This document shows positions 6,571-14,404 of a DNA stretch of 14,512 nt, in pieces. Source of the stretch: Candidatus Thioglobus sp. (lineage in GTDB: Bacteria; Pseudomonadota; Gammaproteobacteria; PS1; Pseudothioglobaceae). The translations under genes were made by a program, and so were the position numbers. Under the pieces are notes generated by a model. The model ran no database searches and was not told the origin of the DNA. It was given only the letters and a program-made list of their open reading frames with translations. Where the stretch lies: contig JAAOIF010000008.1 in NCBI GenBank assembly GCA_015163925.1, positions 1-14,512 of the forward strand, read 5' to 3'. How positions within the stretch are numbered: position 1 is the stretch's first letter; every line of letters starts with the position of its first letter.

Positions 6571-7440
6571 TCACTTCAGCAATTCTAATAAAGTTTCGCC
6601 CATTTTGGCAGGGCTTGGAGCGATTGCCACGCCGGCTGCTTCTAAGGCTTGGATTTTGTCAAGCGCCCGCCCAGCACCACTGCTAATCACTGCTCCGGCG
6701 TGTCCCATGCGTTTGCCGATTGGAGCGCTGAGGCCGGCGATGTAGGAAACCACTGGCTTGGAGACATTTGATTGGATGAATTCTGCCGCCTCTTCCTCAG
6801 CACTACCGCCGATTTCGCCGACCAAAATGATGGATTCTGTCTGCTGGTCGGCTTCAAATAATTCCAAGCAATCGATGAAATCCATACCGTGAATTGGGTC
6901 GCCGCCGATGCCGATGCAGGTGCTTTGCCCGAGGCCGGCTTGGGTGGTTTGATGCACTGCTTCGTAGGTCAAAGTGCCGGAGCGCGAGACCACGCCGACA
7001 CTGCCGGACTTATGAATATCGCCGGGCATAATGCCGAGTTTGCAAGCGTCAGGGGTGATAACTCCGGGGCAATTTGGACCAATTAGAGTGGAGTTTGAGC
7101 CTTTTAAAATCGCCTTAATTTTGAGCATATCCTGCACGGCAATTCCTTCGGTAATGCAGGCTATGACCGGCATTTGCGCCTCAATCGCCTCAATAATTGA
7201 ATCATAAGCAAACCGCGGCGGCACATAAATCATTGAAGCATTTGCGCCAGTTTCTGCCATCGCCTGAGCCACAGTATTAAAAACCGGAAGCCCCAGATGC
7301 GTTTGCCCGCCTTTGTTTGGAGTTACTCCGCCGACAAATTTTGTGCCATAAGCGATGGATTGTTCGGAGTGAAAACTGCCCTGTTTGCCGGTGAAACCTT
7401 GAGTTATTACTAAAGTATTTTCATCAATTAAAACACTCAT
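6571..7440 (-). CDS. sucD: Succinyl-CoA synthetase alpha subunit
   Basis: SucD with SucC makes succinyl-CoA synthetase, the citric acid cycle enzyme that interconverts succinyl-CoA and succinate with nucleoside triphosphate formation. The 289-residue product has standard length. The CoA-binding N-terminal part shows [15 protein letters not shown] (13-27) and [10 protein letters not shown] (37-46); [11 protein letters not shown] lies at 120-130; and [12 protein letters not shown] contains His247, the residue phosphorylated during catalysis. SGTLTYE (154-160) and GEIGG (208-212) are also present. The ATG overlaps the sucC stop as ATGA, so translation is coupled. It converges with queA; no hairpin terminator is evident in the short gap. 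Confidence 0.96.
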   Translation of the reverse strand: MSVLIDENTLVITQGFTGKQGSFHSEQSIAYGTKFVGGVTPNKGGQTHLGLPVFNTVAQAMAETGANASMIYVPPRFAYDSIIEAIEAQMPVIACITEGIAVQDMLKIKAILKGSNSTLIGPNCPGVITPDACKLGIMPGDIHKSGSVGVVSRSGTLTYEAVHQTTQAGLGQSTCIGIGGDPIHGMDFIDCLELFEADQQTESIILVGEIGGSAEEEAAEFIQSNVSKPVVSYIAGLSAPIGKRMGHAGAVISSGAGRALDKIQALEAAGVAIAPSPAKMGETLLELLK

Positions 7441-8585
7441 TTTGTTAGCTCCACAATTTTAATAGCGGCTTTGGTCAAATCCTTTTCTGTGTGAATTTCA
7501 AACTCGGATTTAGCCAGTAACGCCAAGCCTTCTGAGGCATTTGTGCCTTCCAAACGAACCACAATCGGCAGGCTCAAACCGACCTTTTCCAGCGCTTGCA
7601 AAATTCCGCGCGCAATCAAATCACAACGGACAATTCCGCCAAAAATATTCACCAAAATTCCCTTCACATTCGCCTCCGACTCAATCAGCTCAAACGCCTT
7701 GGCAACCCGCTCGGGCGTTGTGCCGCCGCCGACATCAAGGAAATTCGCCGCCGAGCCGCCGTGATGCGAAATCAAATCCATCGTTGCCATCGCCAGCCCC
7801 GCCCCATTAACCATACAGCCGATTGTGCCGTCAAGCGAAATGTAGCTGAGCTGATAATTCGCCGCCGCCGCCGACTTCTCATTTTCCTGAGAAATATCCC
7901 GCAGCGCCAGCAAATCCTCATGCCGAAATAGGGCATTATCATCAAGTTCAATTTTGCCGTCAAGTGCTATTAAATCGCCATTTTTAGCCACAATCAGCGG
8001 ATTTATTTCAATCAAATTAGCGTCTTTTCTGGTGAAAATTTCATACATTGCTAATAATATTTTGGCGAATTTTTCCTTGTCAATTTGCAATTTATCGGCA
8101 ATTTTATTACAATTTTCAACGCTCAATTTTGCCAATGGAGAAATGCCAAATTTGATGATTTTATTTGGGCTTTCGGCAGCCACAGCCTCAATATCCACGC
8201 CGCCCTCGGTGGATGCTAAAACGGTAATTTTCTGAGTTTTTCTGTCAATTAGTAAGCTCAAATAAATCTGGCGCAAAATCTCTTGCCCGGCCTCCACAAG
8301 CACCTTTTCAACCGGCAAACCCTTACTATCAGTTTGCGGCGTAATCAGGCGAGTTCCAAGCAATTTTTCGCAAGCATTTTCCACCTCAGCGGGCGAATTA
8401 CACAAAATCACTCCGCCGCCCTTGCCCCGCCCGCCCGCATGAACTTGGGCTTTCACCACCCAAAAACTGCCGCCTAATTTCACGCCAGCCGCCGCCTGAT
8501 TTGCCTCACTAATCAATACAGATTTCGGCGTTGGAATGGCAAAATCATTAAATAATGCCTTGGCTTGATATTCGTGTAAGTGCAT
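7437..8585 (-). CDS. sucC: Succinyl-CoA synthetase beta subunit
   Basis: SucC is the ATP-grasp subunit that binds nucleotide and carries the succinate site. The 382-residue product begins [12 protein letters not shown] like the family (about 388 residues in E. coli). The ATP-grasp region includes [17 protein letters not shown]. The C-terminal ligase half contains [31 protein letters not shown] and [16 protein letters not shown]. The open frame extends 29 codons upstream, but family homology fixes the ATG at 8585. There is no purine Shine-Dalgarno: the coding-strand sequence just upstream is pyrimidine-rich (two TTTACCC-type copies; see 8587-8606), so initiation may rely on ribosomal protein S1 or an unstructured leader. 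It is divergent from efp with 63 bases between. Confidence 0.95.
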   Translation of the reverse strand: MHLHEYQAKALFNDFAIPTPKSVLISEANQAAAGVKLGGSFWVVKAQVHAGGRGKGGGVILCNSPAEVENACEKLLGTRLITPQTDSKGLPVEKVLVEAGQEILRQIYLSLLIDRKTQKITVLASTEGGVDIEAVAAESPNKIIKFGISPLAKLSVENCNKIADKLQIDKEKFAKILLAMYEIFTRKDANLIEINPLIVAKNGDLIALDGKIELDDNALFRHEDLLALRDISQENEKSAAAANYQLSYISLDGTIGCMVNGAGLAMATMDLISHHGGSAANFLDVGGGTTPERVAKAFELIESEANVKGILVNIFGGIVRCDLIARGILQALEKVGLSLPIVVRLEGTNASEGLALLAKSEFEIHTEKDLTKAAIKIVELTK

Positions 8586-8586
8586 A

Positions 8587-8606
8587 AAAAAAGGGTAAAA
8601 AAGGGT
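8587..8606. repeat. Perfect 10-base tandem repeat in the sucC-efp divergent gap
   Basis: AAAAAAGGGT occurs twice in tandem (8587-8596, 8597-8606) and is followed by AAAATG. On the minus strand it forms the pyrimidine-rich leader directly before the sucC ATG. On the plus strand the second copy places AAGGG shortly before an in-frame ATG at 8610 that would extend EF-P by 13 residues. It may influence translation on both sides or be a slippage product. Confidence 0.7.
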
Positions 8607-8648
8607 AAAATGCAACTGATAAATTTTACACATATTACTAAAGAAAAA

Positions 8649-9212
8649 ATGGCACATTACAGCACTAATCAATTTAAAAATGGCTTGAAACTTATGCTTG
8701 ATGGCAATCCTTGTTCGATTTTGAGTAATGAAATTGTCAAGCCGGGCAAGGGTCAGGCGTTTAATCGGGTGAGATTTCGGGATTTAATTACTGGTAAAAC
8801 TCTGGAAAAAACTTTCAAATCTGGCGAGTCTTTGGAGGCTGCTGATGTGATGGAATTGGAGATGCAATATCTTTATAATGACGGCAGCGCTTGGAATTTT
8901 ATGCAGCCGCAATCCTTTGAGCAGTATGCGATTGACGCTAATGCGATGGCGGATGCGAAGGGGTATTTGGTTGAGCAAGATTTCTGCGTGGTGACCCTGT
9001 GGAACAATAATCCTATCTCGGTGACTCCGCCAAATCATGTAGTGCTTGAGGTGGCAGAAACTGACCCGGGACTCAAGGGCGACACCGCTGGCACCGGCGG
9101 CAAACCGGCAACTATGAACACCGGAGTTATCATTCAAGTGCCGCTGTTTATCAGCATCGGCGACCGCGTAAAAGTTGATACTCGCACCAATGAATACGCC
9201 AGCCGAGCTTAA
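8649..9212 (+). CDS. efp: Elongation factor P
   Basis: EF-P enters the ribosomal E site and rescues ribosomes stalled at consecutive prolines. The 187-residue product matches family length and the three beta-barrel domain plan. In the loop [11 protein letters not shown] the second lysine, Lys34, is the residue that EpmA beta-lysylates in gammaproteobacteria; EpmA is encoded next. The C-terminal segment [25 protein letters not shown]...[17 protein letters not shown] is highly typical. ATG 8649 (MAHYSTNQF) is the canonical start, with a modest AAAGAAA before it. ATG 8610, with AAGGG four bases before it, would give a 13-residue extension ([13 protein letters not shown]) that the family lacks. 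Confidence 0.96.
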   Translation: MAHYSTNQFKNGLKLMLDGNPCSILSNEIVKPGKGQAFNRVRFRDLITGKTLEKTFKSGESLEAADVMELEMQYLYNDGSAWNFMQPQSFEQYAIDANAMADAKGYLVEQDFCVVTLWNNNPISVTPPNHVVLEVAETDPGLKGDTAGTGGKPATMNTGVIIQVPLFISIGDRVKVDTRTNEYASRA

Positions 9213-9217
9213 TAAAA

Positions 9218-9241
9218 TTGCCATATTTTTTGCCATATTTT
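9218..9241. repeat. Perfect 12-base tandem duplication between efp and epmA
   Basis: TTGCCATATTTT occurs at 9218-9229 and again at 9230-9241, directly after the efp stop codon. It spans the alternative TTG start of epmA (9240). Probably a replication slippage product; no hairpin is formed. Confidence 0.75.
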
Positions 9242-9266
9242 GGCTTGCAGATTAAATTTTAAGCCG

Positions 9267-10121
9267 ATGCAATCACTCAAAAATCGGGCTGCAATTATTA
9301 ACAAAATTCGCAAGTTTTTTGCCACTCAAAATGTCTTAGAAGTGCAAACTCCGATGCTGCAAAATTATCCGCTCAGTGATGTTTATATTGATTCCGTGCT
9401 GGTAAAAATCAATGGCAAAAATAAATTTCTGCACACTTCGCCGGAGCTGGAAATGAAGAAATTATTAGCAAATGGACTCGGCGATATTTATCAGATTTGC
9501 CCAGTTTTTCGTGATAATGAGCAAGGCTCAAATAATTTTAATGAATTTACTTTGCTGGAATATTACCGTCTGGGATTTGATATTTTCCAGCTGATGGATA
9601 ATATTATTGAGCTGCTGAAAATTTTGGGCGTGAAGCACAAAAATCTGCGCCTGACTTATGCCCAAGTTTTTTTTGAATATGCCGATATTGATATTTTAAA
9701 TACTGATTTTAATGCTCTAAAAAAAATCGCAAAAACGCATAAATTATCAACTGATTTTGAGCATATTGAGGACTTGCAAATGTTACTTTTTGTGCATCTG
9801 ATTGAACCAAAATTAGCCCGCCTGCCGCTGGTTTTTATTTATGCTTTTCCGCAGTCGCAGTCAGCCTTAGCGAGGATTGAGGCGGCTGTTGCCCAGCGTT
9901 TTGAGCTGTATATAAATGGGGTGGAAATTGCCAATGGTTATGACGAACTCCGCCGTGGAAATTCTTATCAGCAGCGCTTTGAGGCGGAAATTAGCAAGCG
10001 GAAAAAGTTGGGAAAAACGCCGGTAAATTTGGACGCAGATTTCATTGAAAATTTGCAAAATCCTTTGCCACAATGCTCTGGAGTGGCGATTGGGATTGAG
10101 CGATTACTAAGTCAAATTTGA
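9267..10121 (+). CDS. epmA: EF-P--(R)-beta-lysine ligase
   Basis: EpmA (PoxA/GenX) is a paralogue of the class II lysyl-tRNA synthetase catalytic domain that activates (R)-beta-lysine with ATP and joins it to EF-P. The 284-residue product shows RAAIINKIRKFF and EVQTPML at the N-terminus (motif 1 region), HTSPELEMKKLLA (about 55-67), class II motif 2 as VFRDNEQGSNNFNEFTLLEYYR-type sequence (about 80-101), GVEIANGYDELR, and motif 3 as CSGVAIGIERLL at the very end. The protein stops 3 residues later; the E. coli enzyme continues about 20 more, so the C-terminus is short, though the motif 3 arginine is kept. ATG 9267 was chosen; TTG 9240 is an alternative and would add 9 residues, of which the last few resemble the family. 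Its substrate gene, efp, lies immediately upstream. Confidence 0.9.
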   Translation: MQSLKNRAAIINKIRKFFATQNVLEVQTPMLQNYPLSDVYIDSVLVKINGKNKFLHTSPELEMKKLLANGLGDIYQICPVFRDNEQGSNNFNEFTLLEYYRLGFDIFQLMDNIIELLKILGVKHKNLRLTYAQVFFEYADIDILNTDFNALKKIAKTHKLSTDFEHIEDLQMLLFVHLIEPKLARLPLVFIYAFPQSQSALARIEAAVAQRFELYINGVEIANGYDELRRGNSYQQRFEAEISKRKKLGKTPVNLDADFIENLQNPLPQCSGVAIGIERLLSQI

Positions 10122-10151
10122 CAAAATTACGCTAAAATACAAGTTTATAAA
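10118..10151 (+). promoter_or_regulatory. Possible promoter of the Sel1-repeat gene
   Basis: A consensus -35 hexamer TTGACA (10118-10123) overlaps the epmA stop codon, and TATAAA lies at 10146-10151, 13 bases before the ATG at 10164. The spacer of 22 bases is longer than normal for sigma-70, so only part of this may be real; TAAAAT at 10133-10138 is too close to pair with the same -35. A promoter here is plausible but weakly supported. Confidence 0.3.
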
Positions 10152-10163
10152 ACACAAAATCGT

Positions 10164-12278
10164 ATGCTTAAATTTATTTATTTACTACTTTTTCTGGCGA
10201 CTCCGGCGGCGGCTTTGCAAATTTTGCAACCGATAGAAACTCAAGTCACACCGCACTATGGGGAGAAAAATTTTTCAAAAAAGTCATTAATTAAGCTGAA
10301 AAAATCGGCTAAAAGTGGCGATGCTAACGCCCAGTTTAATCTGGCAAATGTTTATCGCAGCGGAATTGGTGTGGCAAAAAATCACAAATTAGCTTTTTTT
10401 TGGTACTCTCAGGTGGCGAAAAAAGGCTACGCCAGCGCCCAGTTGAATGTCGCAAATAGTTATTATTACGGCATCGGCACCAGTAAAAATTTGGCGCAAG
10501 CCTTGCTCTGGTATGAGAAAGCCGCCGAACAGGATTCCGCCGTGGCACAATACAATTTAGCAGTAATGGCGGGCTTGGGCGAGGGCGGCAAAACTGACCA
10601 CGCCAAGGCGTTTGCTTGGTATCAGCGCTCGGCTGATTTGGGCCATGCTCCGTCCCAATTAAATTTGGCAAAGGCTTATGCAACAGGCAATTCTACCAGT
10701 ATTAATGTTGATTTGGCAAGGCATTGGTACCGGTCAGCCGCCGAGCAATTAGGCGTGGAGGCTTGGCTTGATTTTGCGCAATTTTTACACCAGCAGAATG
10801 AAAATATTGAGGCTTTAAAATGGTATGAAAAGGCGGCAAATGCAGGCTCAGTGGCGGCTCAGGCGAAATTGGCAGAGTTGTATTTTGCTGGCTCAGAGGT
10901 TGAAAAAAACGACATTCAGGCGCTCCATTGGGGCTTAATGGCAGCCAAACAGGGGGATTCTCAGGCGCAATTTTTGGCGGCATCAATTTATCAGCGCAGC
11001 GCCCAAGTGGCAACCAATTTGCCCAGCGCCAGCTATTGGTATCAGCTCTCAGCCCAGCAGGGAAATGCCCAAGCGCAATATAATTTAGCACAATTATATG
11101 CCGGTGGAATTGGCGTTACACTTGATGTCAAGCGGGCTGTGGAGCTTTACAAGCAAGCCGCCGAGCAGGATTTTACTTTGGCACAATATGCTTTGGCGAT
11201 TGAATATTTGCGTGGCGATGGGATTAAAAAAAGTGATGAAAAAGCCAGCAAATGGCTGTTAAAGTCAGCTGCGGCAGGGCATTTGCAGTCTCAATATTTA
11301 TTAGGATTTATATTTGAAACTGGAAAAGGGCTTGAAAAAAATACTGAGCAAGCAGTTTTTTGGTATAAAAAAGCTGAAAAACAAAATGATTTGCAAGCCC
11401 GTTATCGCTTGGCACTATTGCTTTTGGCTGGCGATGGCACGGCGAAAAATAGCAAAAAAGCTGTGGAAATGTTGCAGAATTTATCAGAGCAAAACTTGCC
11501 GCTGGCGCATTTTGAGCTTTACAAAATTTACACTGATGGGGCGGCTGGCGGCAAAAATGTTGAGCTGGCAAAAAGCTATTTATCTAAGGCTTCAGCGCCG
11601 CAATTTTTCCAAGCTCAGTACTGGTTGGGCGAGCGTTTTTACCAAAATGGCGAAAACGAAAAAGCCCAATATTGGCTGGATTTAGCCGCCAAACAAAAGT
11701 ATAAATTGGCACTTGATTTGTTAGAAGAAATTAAATTTCAAGCCCAGCCGCCGGAGGTAACAAAAATTACCAAAACCTCAGCAAAGCCAGTTGCCAAGCC
11801 AGTTGTAATGGTAAAAAAACTGCCAGTTGTAATGGCAAAAAAACCGCAGATTGCAAATTTTACCAAGTTTGTTGATGGCTTATTTAGTGCCAAATCGTCT
11901 GCGAAAAATGCTCCAAATCCAGCGCCCACGCAAGCGCAAATCGCCAAATCTCTCAGTAGTAACGCCGATTCTACGGCTCAGGTTGCCAAGCTGATTGATA
12001 GTTCCAAGCAAAATAATCCGCTGGCGCAATATGATTTAAGCCTGCTGCACTCCGCCGGAGAGGTGATTCGCAAGGACGAGCAGGCGGCGTTTCGGCTGAT
12101 GAGCAAGTCGGCAAATCTCGGTTTGACGAAGTCGCAAAATGCTCTGGCGATTATGTATATCAATGGTTCTGGCGCTCCGGTGAATTACAAAAAGGCGTTT
12201 TATTGGGCGAGCATTACGGCAAATAAGGGCGACGAGCGCGGCAAGAAAATTTTGCTGTATTTGTTTAATAATCTATAA
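10164..12278 (+). CDS. Secreted Sel1-like repeat protein
   Basis: A 704-residue protein with an N-terminal signal peptide (MLKFIYLLLFLATPAAA) and no further membrane helix, so periplasmic or exported. From about residue 53 to 520 it consists of roughly thirteen 32-36-residue Sel1-like repeats of the form 'A..QYNLA.lY..G.G..k...kA..WY.kAAeqg'. A lysine/proline-rich linker follows (about 527-610, with KPVVMVKKLPVVMAKKP), then two more Sel1 units (about 615-690). Sel1 repeats are alpha/alpha solenoids that bind partner proteins or, in LcpA-type proteins, peptidoglycan enzymes. No catalytic domain is visible. Repeats 5 and 13 are shortened. Exact partners cannot be inferred. Neighbours give no clear functional clue, and it likely has its own promoter upstream. 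Confidence 0.88.
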   Translation: MLKFIYLLLFLATPAAALQILQPIETQVTPHYGEKNFSKKSLIKLKKSAKSGDANAQFNLANVYRSGIGVAKNHKLAFFWYSQVAKKGYASAQLNVANSYYYGIGTSKNLAQALLWYEKAAEQDSAVAQYNLAVMAGLGEGGKTDHAKAFAWYQRSADLGHAPSQLNLAKAYATGNSTSINVDLARHWYRSAAEQLGVEAWLDFAQFLHQQNENIEALKWYEKAANAGSVAAQAKLAELYFAGSEVEKNDIQALHWGLMAAKQGDSQAQFLAASIYQRSAQVATNLPSASYWYQLSAQQGNAQAQYNLAQLYAGGIGVTLDVKRAVELYKQAAEQDFTLAQYALAIEYLRGDGIKKSDEKASKWLLKSAAAGHLQSQYLLGFIFETGKGLEKNTEQAVFWYKKAEKQNDLQARYRLALLLLAGDGTAKNSKKAVEMLQNLSEQNLPLAHFELYKIYTDGAAGGKNVELAKSYLSKASAPQFFQAQYWLGERFYQNGENEKAQYWLDLAAKQKYKLALDLLEEIKFQAQPPEVTKITKTSAKPVAKPVVMVKKLPVVMAKKPQIANFTKFVDGLFSAKSSAKNAPNPAPTQAQIAKSLSSNADSTAQVAKLIDSSKQNNPLAQYDLSLLHSAGEVIRKDEQAAFRLMSKSANLGLTKSQNALAIMYINGSGAPVNYKKAFYWASITANKGDERGKKILLYLFNNL
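11799..11846 (+). repeat. In-frame 24-base tandem duplication in the Sel1 protein linker
   Basis: Two adjacent 24-base units (11799-11822, 11823-11846), each starting CCAGTTGTAATGG, differ at only two positions. They encode PVVMVKKL and PVVMAKKP. A partial third copy of the beginning (CCAGTTG) lies at 11788-11794. The duplication preserves frame and lengthens the linker between the two repeat blocks. Confidence 0.75.
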
Positions 12279-12305
12279 TGTCAGGCGGCGGCGGATTTTC
12301 AAAAG

Positions 12306-12311
12306 TATAAT
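12306..12311 (+). promoter_or_regulatory. -10 box upstream of the DUF2914-argG pair
   Basis: TATAAT stands in the 63-base gap after the Sel1 gene, 30 bases before the ATG at 12342. No convincing -35 hexamer is present at the right distance. A GAGG Shine-Dalgarno at 12330-12333, eight bases before the ATG, follows. This may be the promoter for the overlapping DUF2914 and argG genes. Confidence 0.4.
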
Positions 12312-12341
12312 TATTTGGATTGATAAAATGAGGATAAAACG

Positions 12342-12740
12342 ATGAAAAAAATCATAGCAATAACGGCATTTCTGCTGGCGAATTTGGTCTGGGCAGAGTG
12401 GCCTCACAGCAACATTTCACAGGCAGTTTTTGCCCGCTCGGTGGCTGATAGAGCGCCGCTTGGGATAATTTCAGAGGCGGAAAATAGCTTGAAAAAAGTT
12501 TATTTCTTTACTAATATTCGCCACCTGTCCGGCGAGAAAATCACCCATCGCTGGAGTTACAAAGGCAAGGTAAAAGCAGAAATTAGCTTTGAAATTGGCA
12601 GCAAGCGCTGGCGGGTTTGGTCGAGCAAAAACCTATGGCACAACTGGACTGGCGACTGGAAAGTTGAAGTTCTAAACCGCGCCGGAGATATTTTATTAAG
12701 CAAAAAATTTAGTTACAAAAAGGCTGGCGAAAATGAATAA
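12342..12740 (+). CDS. Secreted DUF2914 domain protein
   Basis: A 132-residue protein with a signal peptide ([18 protein letters not shown], likely cut after Ala18) followed by a DUF2914-like domain. Hallmarks are VADRAPLG (34-41), [19 protein letters not shown] (53-71), [19 protein letters not shown] (88-106) and [12 protein letters not shown] (108-119). DUF2914 domains occur as the C-terminal module of envelope proteins in many proteobacteria; here the domain stands alone. Its function is not known to me; the tryptophan-rich beta-strand pattern suggests a small beta-sandwich binding module (inference). GAGG at 12330-12333 fixes the start. The gene overlaps argG by 8 bases, so the two are co-translated. 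Confidence 0.83.
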   Translation: MKKIIAITAFLLANLVWAEWPHSNISQAVFARSVADRAPLGIISEAENSLKKVYFFTNIRHLSGEKITHRWSYKGKVKAEISFEIGSKRWRVWSSKNLWHNWTGDWKVEVLNRAGDILLSKKFSYKKAGENE

Positions 12741-13947
12741 AAAAGCAATCAAAAAAGTGGTTTTGGCTTACTCTGGCGGGCTTGACACCAGCATTATCGT
12801 CAAATGGCTGCAAGACACTTACCAGTGCGAAGTGGTAACTTTCACCGCCGACATCGGGCAAGGCGAAGAGGTAGAACTCGCCCGTGCCAAAGCAAAATCC
12901 GCCGGCGTGAAAGACATTTTCATTGAAGATTTGCGCGAACAATTTGCCGCCGATTTCGTCTTTCCGATGTTCCGAGCCAACGCCATTTACGAGGGCGAAT
13001 ACCTGCTCGGCACTGCCATTGCCCGCCCGCTAATTTCCAAACGCTTGGTGGAAATCGCCCATCAGGTCGGCGCTGATGCCATCAGTCACGGGGCGACCGG
13101 CAAGGGTAATGACCAAGTGCGATTTGAGCTTGCCGCCTACGCGCTGGACGCTGAAATTGAAGTGATTGCCCCTTGGCGTGAGTGGGATTTGTCGTCTCGG
13201 GAGTCGCTGATGAATTTTGCCAAAAAGCATAAAATTGAGATTGATTATCAAAAACAAAACAGCAAATCGCCATATTCTATGGATGCAAATTTGTTGCATA
13301 TTTCCTATGAGGGCGATGTTTTGGAGGACCCGTGGTCGCCGCCGCCGGAGGAAATGTGGCGCTGGACGGTGTCGCCAGAAAATGCGCCAGACCAAGCCGA
13401 AACCGTTGAAATCACTTATGAAAAAGGCGATATTATTTCTATTAACGGCGAGAAAATGTCGCCAGCAACAGTAATTCAGTGGCTAAATCAGCACGCCGGC
13501 GCTCATGGAATTGGGCGAAATGACATCGTGGAAAATCGTTTTGTCGGAATGAAATCGCGTGGCTGCTACGAAACTCCGGCTGGAACAGTAATGCTAAAAG
13601 CCCACCGAGCAATGGAAAGCCTGACTCTTGACCGTGAAGCCGCCCACCTGAAAGACGAGCTGATGCCCAAATATGCCGAGCTGATTTACAACGGATTTTG
13701 GTTCGCCCCCGAGCGCGAAATGCTCCAAGCCGCCATCGACCAAACCCAAAAATCCGTCAGCGGAACAGTGCGCCTAAAGCTCTACAAAGGCGCTGTAACG
13801 GTGTCTGGCCGCAAATCAGCAAACAGCCTATTCAGCAAAAAAATAGCCACTTTTGAAGACGACCAAGGCGCTTATAACCAAAAAGATGCCGCTGGTTTTA
13901 TTAAGTTAAATGCTTTGAGATTACGGCTTAGGGGTGGTGAGGGGTGA
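12733..13947 (+). CDS. argG: Argininosuccinate synthase
   Basis: ArgG joins citrulline and aspartate with ATP to form argininosuccinate, the penultimate step in arginine synthesis. The 404-residue product belongs to the common ~400-residue subgroup rather than the ~447-residue E. coli type. It carries the PP-loop ATP-binding motif AYSGGLDTS (12-20), then [63 protein letters not shown] and [19 protein letters not shown]. All are family landmarks, so the enzyme looks complete. The ATG lies inside the DUF2914 gene, with AAGG upstream. The stop is 4 bases from the end of a convergent minus-strand frame. argH is not adjacent. Confidence 0.96.
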   Translation: MNKKAIKKVVLAYSGGLDTSIIVKWLQDTYQCEVVTFTADIGQGEEVELARAKAKSAGVKDIFIEDLREQFAADFVFPMFRANAIYEGEYLLGTAIARPLISKRLVEIAHQVGADAISHGATGKGNDQVRFELAAYALDAEIEVIAPWREWDLSSRESLMNFAKKHKIEIDYQKQNSKSPYSMDANLLHISYEGDVLEDPWSPPPEEMWRWTVSPENAPDQAETVEITYEKGDIISINGEKMSPATVIQWLNQHAGAHGIGRNDIVENRFVGMKSRGCYETPAGTVMLKAHRAMESLTLDREAAHLKDELMPKYAELIYNGFWFAPEREMLQAAIDQTQKSVSGTVRLKLYKGAVTVSGRKSANSLFSKKIATFEDDQGAYNQKDAAGFIKLNALRLRLRGGEG

Positions 13948-13951
13948 TTTG

Positions 13952-14275
13952 TTAGATATTAAATTCCACGGCTTTATCAATACATCCATATTCAACAATA
14001 ACCTCTTTTTCTGTATCATCTTGGTCATAATAAATAATATTTTCTTTATTAACAGTAGCTTTTACTACAATTCCTTTAGGCTCGTCATTAAATGTATTTT
14101 TTGCAAATGTGTTTGCTGTGGCACTATCAAGAGTCCAAGATTGCCGATATTTTCTGCTTTCATGTTCTTTTATCGGCAGTCCTCGAAAAATTTCTTGCTT
14201 ATTACAAAGAGTATCAATATTTGAAGGGCCCACATCTACCTTAGAAATCCTTACTTCAGGCGCTCCCCACTCCAC
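13952..14275 (-). CDS. Hypothetical protein, probably 5'-truncated
   Basis: From GTG 14275 the frame gives 107 residues with ordinary soluble-protein composition (for example VDVGPSNIDTLCNK, QSWTLDSATANTF, KEVIVEYGCIDKAVEF). I recognise no family. The same frame stays open upstream to 14404 with equally protein-like sequence (PADDFDNNCDSELCSYTYEL, then NLGRFFERGVFGLF), but has no ATG, GTG or TTG there and is ended by two consecutive TAA codons (14410-14405). The GTG has only a too-close AAAGAAAGG before it. It is therefore likely the 3' part of a longer gene, perhaps with a lost signal peptide, rather than an intact one. Opposite-strand frames look like shadows. It converges with argG at a 4-base gap. 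Confidence 0.5.
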   Translation of the reverse strand: MEWGAPEVRISKVDVGPSNIDTLCNKQEIFRGLPIKEHESRKYRQSWTLDSATANTFAKNTFNDEPKGIVVKATVNKENIIYYDQDDTEKEVIVEYGCIDKAVEFNI

Positions 14276-14404
14276 TTGCCTTTCTTTAAACAGCCCAAAT
14301 ACACCCCTTTCAAAGAAACGCCCTAAATTGTTATACAGTTCATAAGTATAACTACAAAGTTCTGAATCACAATTATTATCAAAATCATCAGCCGGTGCGA
14401 ATTG

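Noticed and set aside
6550..6580. Bidirectional terminator between convergent queA and sucD
   Set aside because: Only a three-base GCT/AGC pairing before TTTTT is present; no stable hairpin.
7541..8235. Several plus-strand frames across sucC
   Set aside because: They are antisense shadows of a clearly recognised ATP-grasp gene.
8784..9236. 150-codon minus-strand frame across efp
   Set aside because: It lies entirely opposite efp, whose identity is certain, and its translation resembles no protein family.
12328..12345. Five-codon upstream frame ending in an ATGA overlap with the DUF2914 start
   Set aside because: It would use the GAGG region itself as coding sequence and has no Shine-Dalgarno of its own; probably chance.
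13934..14345. Plus-strand frames opposite the minus-strand hypothetical gene
   Set aside because: Composition is rich in Phe, Ile, Asn, Cys and Ser in the manner of an antisense shadow, and the minus-strand frame is more protein-like.
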